Shown here: positions 43,457 to 51,532 of the stretch, in pieces
How positions within the stretch are numbered: the first letter of the stretch is position 1
How the letters are laid out: the number at the start of each line of letters is the position of its first letter
Source: Bacteroides sp.
GTDB lineage: Bacteria > Bacteroidota > Bacteroidia > Bacteroidales > Bacteroidaceae
DNA: 64,000 nt
Reading direction: 5' to 3'
Assembly: GCF_030151085.1 (NCBI RefSeq)
Contig: NZ_JASLER010000091.1
Location: 41,105-105,104, forward strand
Position numbers and translations under genes: made by a program
The notes under the pieces: generated by a model
What the model was told of the DNA's origin: nothing
What the model saw: the letters and a program-made list of their open reading frames with translations, nothing else
Database searches by the model: none

Positions 43457-44653
43457 ATGAAAGATTATAATGATATAGAAATTCAATATTTAACAACTTC
43501 TACCAACGAAGCACGTTATCTATTATACTGCAAAGATCATTATTATGAAACTAATTATTCCATTGTAGAGTTATTACAAAATTTACAAGAATTTAAAAAT
43601 GAAGAAGAAGCCATTTCTTTTTACATAAACAAAGGACATAATAAATATACCAAAGAGGAAATTCAAGAGATTATAAGTAGATATATTCATCCTCTATTAA
43701 TAAAAGATGAAAAAAAAAGCAAGACCTTCATTTACCAAAAAGAATTACTATCAGCCTCGGCTATAGATAAATTTTCAACGTTCTTTACTTTCTTATTTTA
43801 TAAACCATGCATGTGGGCTACTATCTTTTTAACATTTTCACTGGATATATATTTTTTATCAACAGCCTCTAAATTATTATATTTCAACAACCAAGTCAAT
43901 GTCTACATAGTATTAGGATTACTAATTTTTATTTTTTTCTCATCTTTTTGGCATGAAATGGGACATGCTTCAGCATGCAAACATTTTAACATATCCCACG
44001 GAGGAATAGGAATTGGGTTATATTTAAATTTTCCTGTACTTTACACAGACGTTACAAGAATTTGGAAATTAAATGCTCAACAAAGATGTATCGTTAATAT
44101 AGCAGGAGTTTATTTCCAGAGTTTTCTGTTGTTATTTTGTCTCATTTCGTTCTTTTTAACCTACAATTTCATATTCAAATATCTAATACTGATTATGAAT
44201 TTAGGAATATTAATGACTCTTAATCCATTCTTCAAATTCGATGGTTATTGGATTGCTTCTGATTTAATGGGTATACCGAATCTACGTAAACGATCAAAAG
44301 AATTACTAGTCTATTGCTATAGATTCATTCGCAAGGATCCAACAATTAATCCTCCCTATTTAATGCAAATATCTAAAACAAAAAAAATCATTTTCTTTCT
44401 ATACTCATTACTTGTAAATCTATTTATGGGATACTATTTTTTCTATATAATTCCAATATTTCTATATAATTTTATTCAAAGTTTTCCTAAAGAACTAGAA
44501 ACACTAATAATCTCATTATCCAATAAAACAACTCCTCCCTTTGCTTTATTGCACAATATTGGTTCACAAGTAATATTCATTCTTCTCATAAGTATACTTT
44601 TTATAAGTATCATACGTTCAATAAAACAATATATTCATGCAAAGCAAAAGTAA
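43457..44653 (+). CDS. M50-like (site-2-protease-type) membrane peptidase
   Basis: A 398-aa membrane protein of the group annotated as peptide zinc metalloproteases in RiPP clusters. The zinc motif H-E-M-G-H lies at residues 166-170 inside a membrane helix, and the second zinc ligand is in N-P-F-F-K-F-D-G-Y-W (D262). About six membrane segments surround these. The N-terminal 85 residues are soluble and look like a small winged-helix/recognition region. It begins 8 nt after the barrel gene and its 3' end overlaps the next gene by 17 nt. Likely role: cleavage of the modified peptide or of a leader within the membrane; unproven. Confidence 0.83.
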   Translation: MKDYNDIEIQYLTTSTNEARYLLYCKDHYYETNYSIVELLQNLQEFKNEEEAISFYINKGHNKYTKEEIQEIISRYIHPLLIKDEKKSKTFIYQKELLSASAIDKFSTFFTFLFYKPCMWATIFLTFSLDIYFLSTASKLLYFNNQVNVYIVLGLLIFIFFSSFWHEMGHASACKHFNISHGGIGIGLYLNFPVLYTDVTRIWKLNAQQRCIVNIAGVYFQSFLLLFCLISFFLTYNFIFKYLILIMNLGILMTLNPFFKFDGYWIASDLMGIPNLRKRSKELLVYCYRFIRKDPTINPPYLMQISKTKKIIFFLYSLLVNLFMGYYFFYIIPIFLYNFIQSFPKELETLIISLSNKTTPPFALLHNIGSQVIFILLISILFISIIRSIKQYIHAKQK

Positions 44654-46775
44654 AGCTTCGACACGCAGTAAAATATTTCTATTTATCATATTTACAATAT
44701 CAATTATGATGTTGCTTGGTATTAGTGATCCATGGGGGATAAAACTTGCTTTACTTTTACTTATAGCATTCATTTTACCATCTTTCTTTGCATATCGTTC
44801 AACAAATATCGATATGCTCTTTTTATTACTAGGAGGATTTACATGGTTATCATGTATCATGAGTATCAATTTAATACCATCCTTATTAATAGCCTACAAA
44901 ATTACAACATGTATATTAGGATATATCATATTAAGAAATATATTGAAAGATAAATCTTCTTACTCCTTTTTTCTACATTGTTTAGGTGTATTAGCAGGAA
45001 TTGCAATTTTCTTGTCTCTTTGCACTTTCGTTATATTTCGTCATTCTGTATTAAATAGTGGATTTGAGGAATTATACTCATTCCGCTTTCTTTTTAAGCC
45101 AGCAGGTTATAACATTAATGTTTGGGCTACTATACTAATCATTCTATCAAGCTTTTTTTTGATCAATAAATCAATTAATACATGGCTGAATTTAATTTAT
45201 CAGATATTATTCGGATTAACTATATTTGCCGCATGCTTGTCATTCTCAAGAGGAGTCTTTATTTCTGTAGGAATATTTGTGATTTTGTTAGTCATATTTC
45301 TCCCTTTAATCGAAAAAGTAAAATTACTAGTTATTGTTTTGACCGTAGGTGGAACTCTATTTTACTTATATCCACAAGAAACTCTAACAACTTTACGCAT
45401 GAATTATACTAATTCCCAAAGACAAAGCACGCAAGGACGTATAGATTCAACAAAATTTATTCAAACAATATGGAAAAATCATACATTTTGGGGTGTTGGA
45501 TCAGGCAATTACACTTTGGCTATAGATAAAGGATTAAACCAAGATACAACAAAAAGTTACACATCATATGCACCCAATATCATTGCTCACATTTTAATTG
45601 AAAATGGAATAATCGGTATTATATTATATATTTCTCTAATGTTATGTATAATAAAAACAATCTGGGACAAACGAAAAAGCAATACTTGTATAGTTATAGG
45701 ATGTACATTGGTATCAATATTAGTTAAAGAAATGACATTAAGTACATTGCTAGATACACAAATAACCTTATTTCTGACTTTAATTTTATTAGCAATAGTA
45801 CAAAGGAGTGATGAAACTATGATAGAAGATACTAATATTCATAACAAATTATCATATAAAATAATACTTATATCTTTCATAGTTGAATATACATGTGTAG
45901 AATATGTCATTTATAATTTGCAAAAGAGTGATCAATTGAATTTTATAGCATGGGAAAACTTTAAAAAAGGAGATACCACCAAAGCAATCTCTACAATAAA
46001 GAATTCAAGAAATACTCTTCCTAATCAAATTAATAAGAGTATTCTTTACATGGAAAGTGCTAAATACAGCAATGATCGGCTATATTTAGATATGGCAAAA
46101 GCCGAATTAGAAGATGCAAAAAAGAATCAACCAGAAGACATACATATATATTATTTACAAGCCAAGCTAGCCACTATAGCCCAAAATAGGACTCTCGCTA
46201 TTACTATACTAATGGATTTAGTGAAAAACTATCCTCAAAATGCCCTTTACCAATACGAACTTTATAAATTATTGTATGCCAACAAACAAAAAGCCAAGGC
46301 CCTCATTCACTTGAAAATAGCAATCCAAATATTACCAAGAATTTTAAACCTTGAAAATATCAAAATAATATCTCAAACTGATCCTGCATTTCACCATACA
46401 CTAATTACGCAATTATTAGCCAAGCGACCAATATCGGAGAATGAACCAATTGTTTTAGCTCAATATGGCTACATAGCTTATCATAGTGGGAATATGCAAG
46501 ATGCAGAGCAATACCTTTCTCAAGCTGTTTCTAAATTACCCAATTTATCTATCCCTTGGATATTATTACATAAAATAAATCAAAAAACAGGCAATACTGT
46601 GTATGCCAACATTTGCCTAAAAAGATACAAACTTCTCACTTATGGAGCCTTTAGTACTAAACTTCTATCTTCAGACAATGAGGATATTGATATAGTAGGA
46701 ATTAGTGAAAAATTTCTTTTGAAGAATTATGCTATGAAATTTCAAAGTTGGTATGGAATCAAACTATTTATATAG
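44637..46775 (+). CDS. O-antigen ligase/polymerase-like membrane protein with C-terminal TPRs
   Basis: A 712-aa protein. The first 420 residues hold about ten membrane segments and a periplasmic loop with T-Q-G-R-I-D-S-T-K and G-V-G-S-G-N-Y, the pattern of Wzy_C (WaaL-type) proteins that transfer glycans or related chains. Residues about 440-690 are soluble TPR-like repeats (for example A-Q-Y-G-Y-I-A-Y-H-S-G-N-M-Q-D-A). Such ligase-TPR fusions occur in Bacteroidetes without a fixed function. Its start overlaps the M50-like gene by 17 nt, so it belongs to the same operon. No glycosyltransferase is near, which makes a link to peptide handling possible but open. Confidence 0.82.
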   Translation: MQSKSKASTRSKIFLFIIFTISIMMLLGISDPWGIKLALLLLIAFILPSFFAYRSTNIDMLFLLLGGFTWLSCIMSINLIPSLLIAYKITTCILGYIILRNILKDKSSYSFFLHCLGVLAGIAIFLSLCTFVIFRHSVLNSGFEELYSFRFLFKPAGYNINVWATILIILSSFFLINKSINTWLNLIYQILFGLTIFAACLSFSRGVFISVGIFVILLVIFLPLIEKVKLLVIVLTVGGTLFYLYPQETLTTLRMNYTNSQRQSTQGRIDSTKFIQTIWKNHTFWGVGSGNYTLAIDKGLNQDTTKSYTSYAPNIIAHILIENGIIGIILYISLMLCIIKTIWDKRKSNTCIVIGCTLVSILVKEMTLSTLLDTQITLFLTLILLAIVQRSDETMIEDTNIHNKLSYKIILISFIVEYTCVEYVIYNLQKSDQLNFIAWENFKKGDTTKAISTIKNSRNTLPNQINKSILYMESAKYSNDRLYLDMAKAELEDAKKNQPEDIHIYYLQAKLATIAQNRTLAITILMDLVKNYPQNALYQYELYKLLYANKQKAKALIHLKIAIQILPRILNLENIKIISQTDPAFHHTLITQLLAKRPISENEPIVLAQYGYIAYHSGNMQDAEQYLSQAVSKLPNLSIPWILLHKINQKTGNTVYANICLKRYKLLTYGAFSTKLLSSDNEDIDIVGISEKFLLKNYAMKFQSWYGIKLFI

Positions 46776-46784
46776 TTAATAAAG

Positions 46785-47050
46785 ATTACTCATACAATAT
46801 GTGCAGATTTAGAAGAAACACAGTGGCAAGTTATCAAGAAAATCTTAAACGTGCAAGAATGGAAACGAAAATATGATCTGCTTGAAATATGGAATGCCAT
46901 ATTTTACCTTGTGAAAACGGGTTATCAATGGCGTATGCTCCCTTCAGATTTTGCACCTTAAGAGTTGCTTTACTACTATTATCGCAAGTAATCTTCTTTA
47001 GGTGAATTTGATTTGTTATTTACAAAATGGATGAAAGGAAAAGCCTGTAT
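46785..47050 (+). pseudogene. Decayed IS5-type transposase fragment
   Basis: In one frame the bases encode [10 protein letters not shown], then [20 protein letters not shown], the N-terminal part of IS5-family (DUF4096-type) transposases. In-frame stops occur at 46959 and 46989, and after about 90 codons similarity ends. No inverted terminal repeats are seen. It fills most of the 347-nt gap and marks the right edge of the AT-rich cluster. Confidence 0.8.
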
Positions 47051-47122
47051 TATCTTATCTGAAAAAACATTATTGAAGAGAATATTGAAATAACATTGTA
47101 CAGTACAGCGCCAAGCCCTCTT

Positions 47123-48547
47123 CTATATCTCCCCAAACAAGTCCTCCAGCAGCACTTGGCTTTGTACATGCGACGAATATGCATTCACCTTCACACCATA
47201 AGTCGTTACAAAAGTAAGATGAATAGATTTTCGTGTCTTAGTTTCGGATAGAAAGGCTGCTTGTTTATTGCGTAATACGGCATCATACTTCTTATCTATC
47301 ACAAATTCGGCAATGGAATACTTCATCTCACAAAGATTGACTGTTTGATCCTTGCGGTCAATCACAATATCTATTTGTGCGCCATCGTCAGACATTTCGC
47401 TACACCACGAAGAAACAAGGCTCTGAACACCAGATATACCTAATGCCTTTTTAATCTGCCGAATGTGCCATAAACACAGCATTTCAAAAGCATAGCCGCT
47501 CCATGCCCTCTGCACGGGACTTTCTAAAGAAGCCGTCCAAAAATGTTCATCCTTGTACCAGTTCTTCAATATAAACTTGAAGTAAAAGAGCGTATAAAAA
47601 TCCATTAATTGATAAAGCGCATCTTTCTTTATTTTACCAAAAGGTTTGTATCGGCGGATAAAGCCACAAGCCTCCAATTCCTTCAGCATAGTAGTAAGCC
47701 CACCATTATTAGTTAATCCAGTATGCTTTATCAACTCAACTCTATTCAGTCCTTTTCCTTTTAAAGCAAGAGCTTCTACTATCTTGATATACTTCTCAGA
47801 GTACTTAAACAAGGCACGATAAAGGTTACCAAATTCATTACCTAACGAACTGCCATCCTCAAAAAACATATAGTCAATGTTCTGTGCCACACTCTGTCCT
47901 TTCTTCATCTGACTTAAGTAAAAAGGAATACCTCCCATCACCATATAACATTCGGCAATTTCATAACGAGAATATTCAATACCTTTTGAATGGAAATAAA
48001 GTTCACACTCGTGCAAAGTAAAAGGTTCAATCAGCATGTGGTGCGTCAGCCGATTGTGTAGCCCAGCGCGGTTGTTTATCAATTTATCAATCATCCACGA
48101 AGTGGCAGAACCGCAAGTAATCAACTTAATATCACAGCGAGCAAATGCCCATGCATTCCAAAAATGCTCCAAAGCACTGATAAAACCGGATTTATGTGTA
48201 TCCATCCAAGGCAGTTCATCCATAAAAAGAATCTTACGACCTTTAGGCAAGCTCTCCAAATATGAAATGAGTTGATCGAAAGCTAAGAGCCAGTTGGAGG
48301 CTATCGGCCATTCTTTATCAGAAGATCTCCGCAAAGACAAATTAAAATTCAATAATTGTTCTTGCATAGAGACATTATCCATGCCTGTAACATAAAAAGC
48401 AAAGTTATCTCCAAGCAGTTCACGTACCAGAAAAGTCTTACCTACCCGACGACGCCCATAGATAGCAATGAACTCTGACGACTCTGAAGCTATATATTCC
48501 TCTAGCTCCTTTTGCTCTTTAATACGACCAACAATCTCTGTATTCAT
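47123..48547 (-). CDS. AAA ATPase with C-terminal DUF234
   Basis: A 474-aa ATPase. Walker A is G-R-R-R-V-G-K-T (residues 31-38) and Walker B is I-L-F-M-D-E-L-P-W-M. The middle holds a winged-helix region (A-L-K-G-K-G-L-N-R-V-E-L-I-K-H), and the C terminus has the DUF234 nuclease-like part (D-I-V-I-D-R-K with C-E-M-K-Y). It belongs to the same broad group as the ATPase at 35256 but a different subfamily. Three TTGCGCAA sites lie just before its start. Role unknown; such genes are typical of accessory regions. Confidence 0.88.
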   Translation of the reverse strand: MNTEIVGRIKEQKELEEYIASESSEFIAIYGRRRVGKTFLVRELLGDNFAFYVTGMDNVSMQEQLLNFNLSLRRSSDKEWPIASNWLLAFDQLISYLESLPKGRKILFMDELPWMDTHKSGFISALEHFWNAWAFARCDIKLITCGSATSWMIDKLINNRAGLHNRLTHHMLIEPFTLHECELYFHSKGIEYSRYEIAECYMVMGGIPFYLSQMKKGQSVAQNIDYMFFEDGSSLGNEFGNLYRALFKYSEKYIKIVEALALKGKGLNRVELIKHTGLTNNGGLTTMLKELEACGFIRRYKPFGKIKKDALYQLMDFYTLFYFKFILKNWYKDEHFWTASLESPVQRAWSGYAFEMLCLWHIRQIKKALGISGVQSLVSSWCSEMSDDGAQIDIVIDRKDQTVNLCEMKYSIAEFVIDKKYDAVLRNKQAAFLSETKTRKSIHLTFVTTYGVKVNAYSSHVQSQVLLEDLFGEI

Positions 48548-48555
48548 ACTTTTGG

Positions 48556-48629
48556 AGATTTATTACTTGCGCAAAGCTATAAAAAAACAACAGATTGCGC
48601 AAGCAATAAATCTATTACTTGCGCAATCT
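48556..48629. promoter_or_regulatory. TTGCGCAA inverted repeats before the DUF234 ATPase gene
   Basis: AGATTTATTACTTGCGCAA (48556-48574) is repeated in inverted form at 48595-48613 with one mismatch, and a third copy lies in direct orientation at 48609-48629. Each holds the palindrome TTGCGCAA. They fill most of the gap between the TPR gene and the ATPase start at 48547 and look like operator sites for a dimeric regulator. Confidence 0.65.
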
Positions 48630-48657
48630 ATTATTCAAAAGACAGATTTAGCTACTT

Positions 48658-49344
48658 TTATTTCAATTCCAACTCCACTTTCTTAATCTTTTCCAGTGTC
48701 TTGCCCGCCTCAGTCGAAGGAAACAGTTGTAGTACCCGTTGCAAATATCCCCTTGCTTTGGAATAGCTACCGGTAAATACATCGGATAAGCCGTTACGAT
48801 AACGGGCATATTGCATTCGCGTTGGGGAAGAGATTTTTTTAAAATCTTCTTCGAGCTTCATTTTAACGTTTTCGGCTTGAAGATAGTAATAGTTTCCTAA
48901 ATAGATGTTAGCCTGTAGATTATCTGCATCCAGCTTCAGAACTTTTTCATAAGTTTTTACCGCATCTGTTTCCTTGCCACGCATCATTTCCATCTCGGCA
49001 CAGGCAACAAGAGCAGACACATCTTCAGGGCTGTGCTGCAAATATTCTCTATAAAATAAATAGGCTTTATCATAGTTCCGCTTTTTCTTGTAAAGCGTAG
49101 CCATCTCATTTGCCAACTTAGGTGCTACAGCACTGTTCTTGTCTACATTTGTCCAGTAGAACATTTCAGTCTGCTCCATATTAGCACTTGCCGATTGACG
49201 GAACAAGCTTACAGCATAGCTATCTTTACCCTCGGATAACGCCTCGGACAGCTTTGGCAACAAATCACTAGCCGACTGTGACCAAAGTGACAGCGGACAC
49301 ACAAAGAACAAGGAGAAAAACAAAGCTAAGGTTTTCATTTTCAA
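48658..49344 (-). CDS. Exported TPR protein
   Basis: A 228-aa protein with a signal peptide (K-M-K-T-L-A-L-F-F-S-L-F-F, cut near W-S-Q) and about four TPR units: K-N-S-A-V-A-P-K-L-A-N-E-M-A, Y-L-F-Y-R-E-Y-L-Q-H-S-P-E-D-V-S-A, A-V-K-T-Y-E-K-V-L-K-L-D-A-D-N-L-Q-A and K-A-R-G-Y-L-Q-R-V. Periplasmic, probably a scaffold for protein contacts; no enzyme motif. It diverges from the MATE gene on the right. Confidence 0.82.
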   Translation of the reverse strand: MKMKTLALFFSLFFVCPLSLWSQSASDLLPKLSEALSEGKDSYAVSLFRQSASANMEQTEMFYWTNVDKNSAVAPKLANEMATLYKKKRNYDKAYLFYREYLQHSPEDVSALVACAEMEMMRGKETDAVKTYEKVLKLDADNLQANIYLGNYYYLQAENVKMKLEEDFKKISSPTRMQYARYRNGLSDVFTGSYSKARGYLQRVLQLFPSTEAGKTLEKIKKVELELK

Positions 49345-49465
49345 TATTCAGTTTTACAGCCCAAAAATATATCGCAGTAGAAGTCTGCTCACAAAAGTAC
49401 GAACTTCTACGACAATAATCAATAAATTAAAGTAGAAATATAGTTAACTTTGTCAACCTAATCAA

Positions 49466-50785
49466 ATGAATGTTACAATGAGTCCCAGAGATAGACAAAT
49501 TTTACAAATAGCACTTCCTTCTATCGTTTCGAATATCACTGTACCTTTGCTCGGACTGATCGACGTAGCCATCGTCGGACACCTGGGTGCACCAGCTTAC
49601 ATCGGGGCAATTGCAGTGGGTGGCATGCTATTCAATATCATCTACTGGATTTTCGGTTTTCTTCGCATGGGAACCAGTGGGATGACCTCACAAGCATACG
49701 GAAAACGGGATTTACCGGAGATAGTACGTTTGCTTTTACGTTCAGTCGGCATAGGATTGATAGTGGCATTTTGCCTTATCATCTTGCAAGTTCCCATCCG
49801 GCAGACTGCATTTGCGCTGATTCATCCGACGGAAGAAATCAAAGAACTGGCGACACTCTATTTTCAAATTTGTATTTGGGGTGCACCTGCCATGTTAGGA
49901 TTGTATGGACTTTCGGGCTGGTACATCGGCATGCAGAATTCAAAGATTCCGATGTACATAGCCATTACGCAGAATATAGTAAATATTGTGGCGAGCCTCA
50001 GCCTGGTCTATCTCGGCGGTATGAAGGTAGAAGGTGTGGCATTCGGAACACTGATTGCCCAATATGCAGGTTTCTTTATGGGAGTCGTATTGTGGATGCA
50101 CCAATATAGTAAACTAAAGAAATACATCGTATGGAAAGGTATATGGCAGAAAGACGCAATGATTCGTTTCTTCCAAGTCAATCGGGACATATTTTTGCGC
50201 ACCCTCTGCTTGGTGGCAGTAACTCTGTTTTTTACTTCGGCAGGAGCTTCTCAAGGCGAAATTATATTGGCAGTGAACACCTTGCTGATGCAGCTATTTA
50301 CACTGTTCTCGTATGTCATGGACGGATTCGCTTATGCAGGAGAAGCGCTTAGCGGACGCTATATAGGTGCCCGCAATCGCGAAGCTTTCACAGATAGCAC
50401 CCGCCACCTGTTCACATGGGGTGGGATAATGGCTATACTATTCACTTTGATTTATGCTTTAGGAGGCAATGCTTTCCTCGGACTACTGACAAACGACCGG
50501 GAAGTGATAGCTGCCGCCGACACGTATTTTTATTGGGCACTCGCCATTCCTGCGGCAGGTATTGCTGCTTTTATCTGGGATGGCATTTTCATAGGGGCAA
50601 CAGCTACTCGCGACATGCTTCTCTCAATGGCAGCCGCTGCTATCAGTTTCTTTGCATTGTACTACGGACTTCGTCCCGCACTTGGAAATCATGCACTATG
50701 GCTTGCTTTTCTTACTTATCTCTTCATAAGAGGATTAGTACAGACGGCATTAAGCAGGAGAGTCATGAACAAGGCTTTCGGTTAA
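49466..50785 (+). CDS. MATE-family efflux transporter (DinF-like)
   Basis: A 439-aa inner-membrane protein with 12 hydrophobic segments and two MATE halves. The N-terminal A-L-P-S-I-V-S-N-I-T-V-P-L-L-G-L-I-D and V-G-H-L-G match the DinF branch of multidrug/oligosaccharide exporters. A TAACTTTG -7 box lies at 49445-49452, 13 nt before the start codon. An alternative start at M5 is possible. The substrate cannot be predicted. Confidence 0.9.
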   Translation: MNVTMSPRDRQILQIALPSIVSNITVPLLGLIDVAIVGHLGAPAYIGAIAVGGMLFNIIYWIFGFLRMGTSGMTSQAYGKRDLPEIVRLLLRSVGIGLIVAFCLIILQVPIRQTAFALIHPTEEIKELATLYFQICIWGAPAMLGLYGLSGWYIGMQNSKIPMYIAITQNIVNIVASLSLVYLGGMKVEGVAFGTLIAQYAGFFMGVVLWMHQYSKLKKYIVWKGIWQKDAMIRFFQVNRDIFLRTLCLVAVTLFFTSAGASQGEIILAVNTLLMQLFTLFSYVMDGFAYAGEALSGRYIGARNREAFTDSTRHLFTWGGIMAILFTLIYALGGNAFLGLLTNDREVIAAADTYFYWALAIPAAGIAAFIWDGIFIGATATRDMLLSMAAAAISFFALYYGLRPALGNHALWLAFLTYLFIRGLVQTALSRRVMNKAFG

Positions 50786-50825
50786 CCAACATTTTGTCCC
50801 CCAAAAGCGTTATATTTGCATCATC

Positions 50826-51419
50826 ATGACCGATACAAATATGATTTCTAATCAAGAGAATGCTTTGCACATCAAAAATATGGTATGCAACCGTTGCATC
50901 ATGGTAGTCAGAAACCAACTCGAACAGTTGGGACTACAGCCTGTCTCAGTAGAATTAGGTATTGCCGTACTACCTGATAAAGTAACAGACGAGGTTTATC
51001 ATGCCGTAAAAGAGGCACTCGAACCTTTCGGCTTCGAACTGATAGATGACAAAAAGTCTCAAGTGATAGAGCAAATAAAAGACGCCATCATCGAGTTGGT
51101 ACACTACAGCGACAACGACCTGAAAGTGAATCTTTCCGATTATCTCACTTCCAAACTTAATCGGGATTATAGTTCCATAAGCAAACTCTTCTCGGAAATC
51201 ACCAATACCACCATTGAGAAGTACCTCATCGCCCAAAAGATAGAACGTGCCAAAGAACTGCTGGTCTACGGTGAACTATCCTTAAACGAGATTGCCGACA
51301 AACTGAATTATTCCAGTGCCGCCTACCTCAGTGCACAATTCAAAAGTGTGACCGGTCTTACTCCCAGTTATTTCAAGAAGATCAAAGAGAACAAACGAAA
51401 GCCACTCGACGAAGTATAA
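50826..51419 (+). CDS. AraC-family regulator with HMA-like N-terminal domain
   Basis: A 197-aa protein. Residues 13-75 look like a heavy-metal-associated fold with M-V-C21-N-R-C24 and a G-F-E-L end. Residues about 90-190 are an AraC-type DNA-binding domain (K-I-E-R-A-K-E-L-L-V-Y and S-A-Q-F-K-S-V-T-G-L-T-P-S-Y-F-K-K). The C-x2-C site suggests sensing of copper or a similar thiophilic metal. It lies 113 nt upstream of copA on the same strand and is probably its regulator. A TATATTTG box at 50811-50818 is only 7 nt from the ATG, giving a very short leader. Confidence 0.85.
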   Translation: MTDTNMISNQENALHIKNMVCNRCIMVVRNQLEQLGLQPVSVELGIAVLPDKVTDEVYHAVKEALEPFGFELIDDKKSQVIEQIKDAIIELVHYSDNDLKVNLSDYLTSKLNRDYSSISKLFSEITNTTIEKYLIAQKIERAKELLVYGELSLNEIADKLNYSSAAYLSAQFKSVTGLTPSYFKKIKENKRKPLDEV

Positions 51420-51532
51420 AACTATAATACAGACAGTCTTCTGCCAAAATCCTATAAATCAAATCCAGAATTCCATAACTCCGAACAACTTCTTTTGCCG
51501 TATCTTTGTTCTCAGAAAAAATAAAAAGCATT

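Noticed and set aside
50970..51236. Minus-strand frame inside the AraC/HMA regulator
   Set aside because: Antisense to a gene with two recognisable domains; no independent support.
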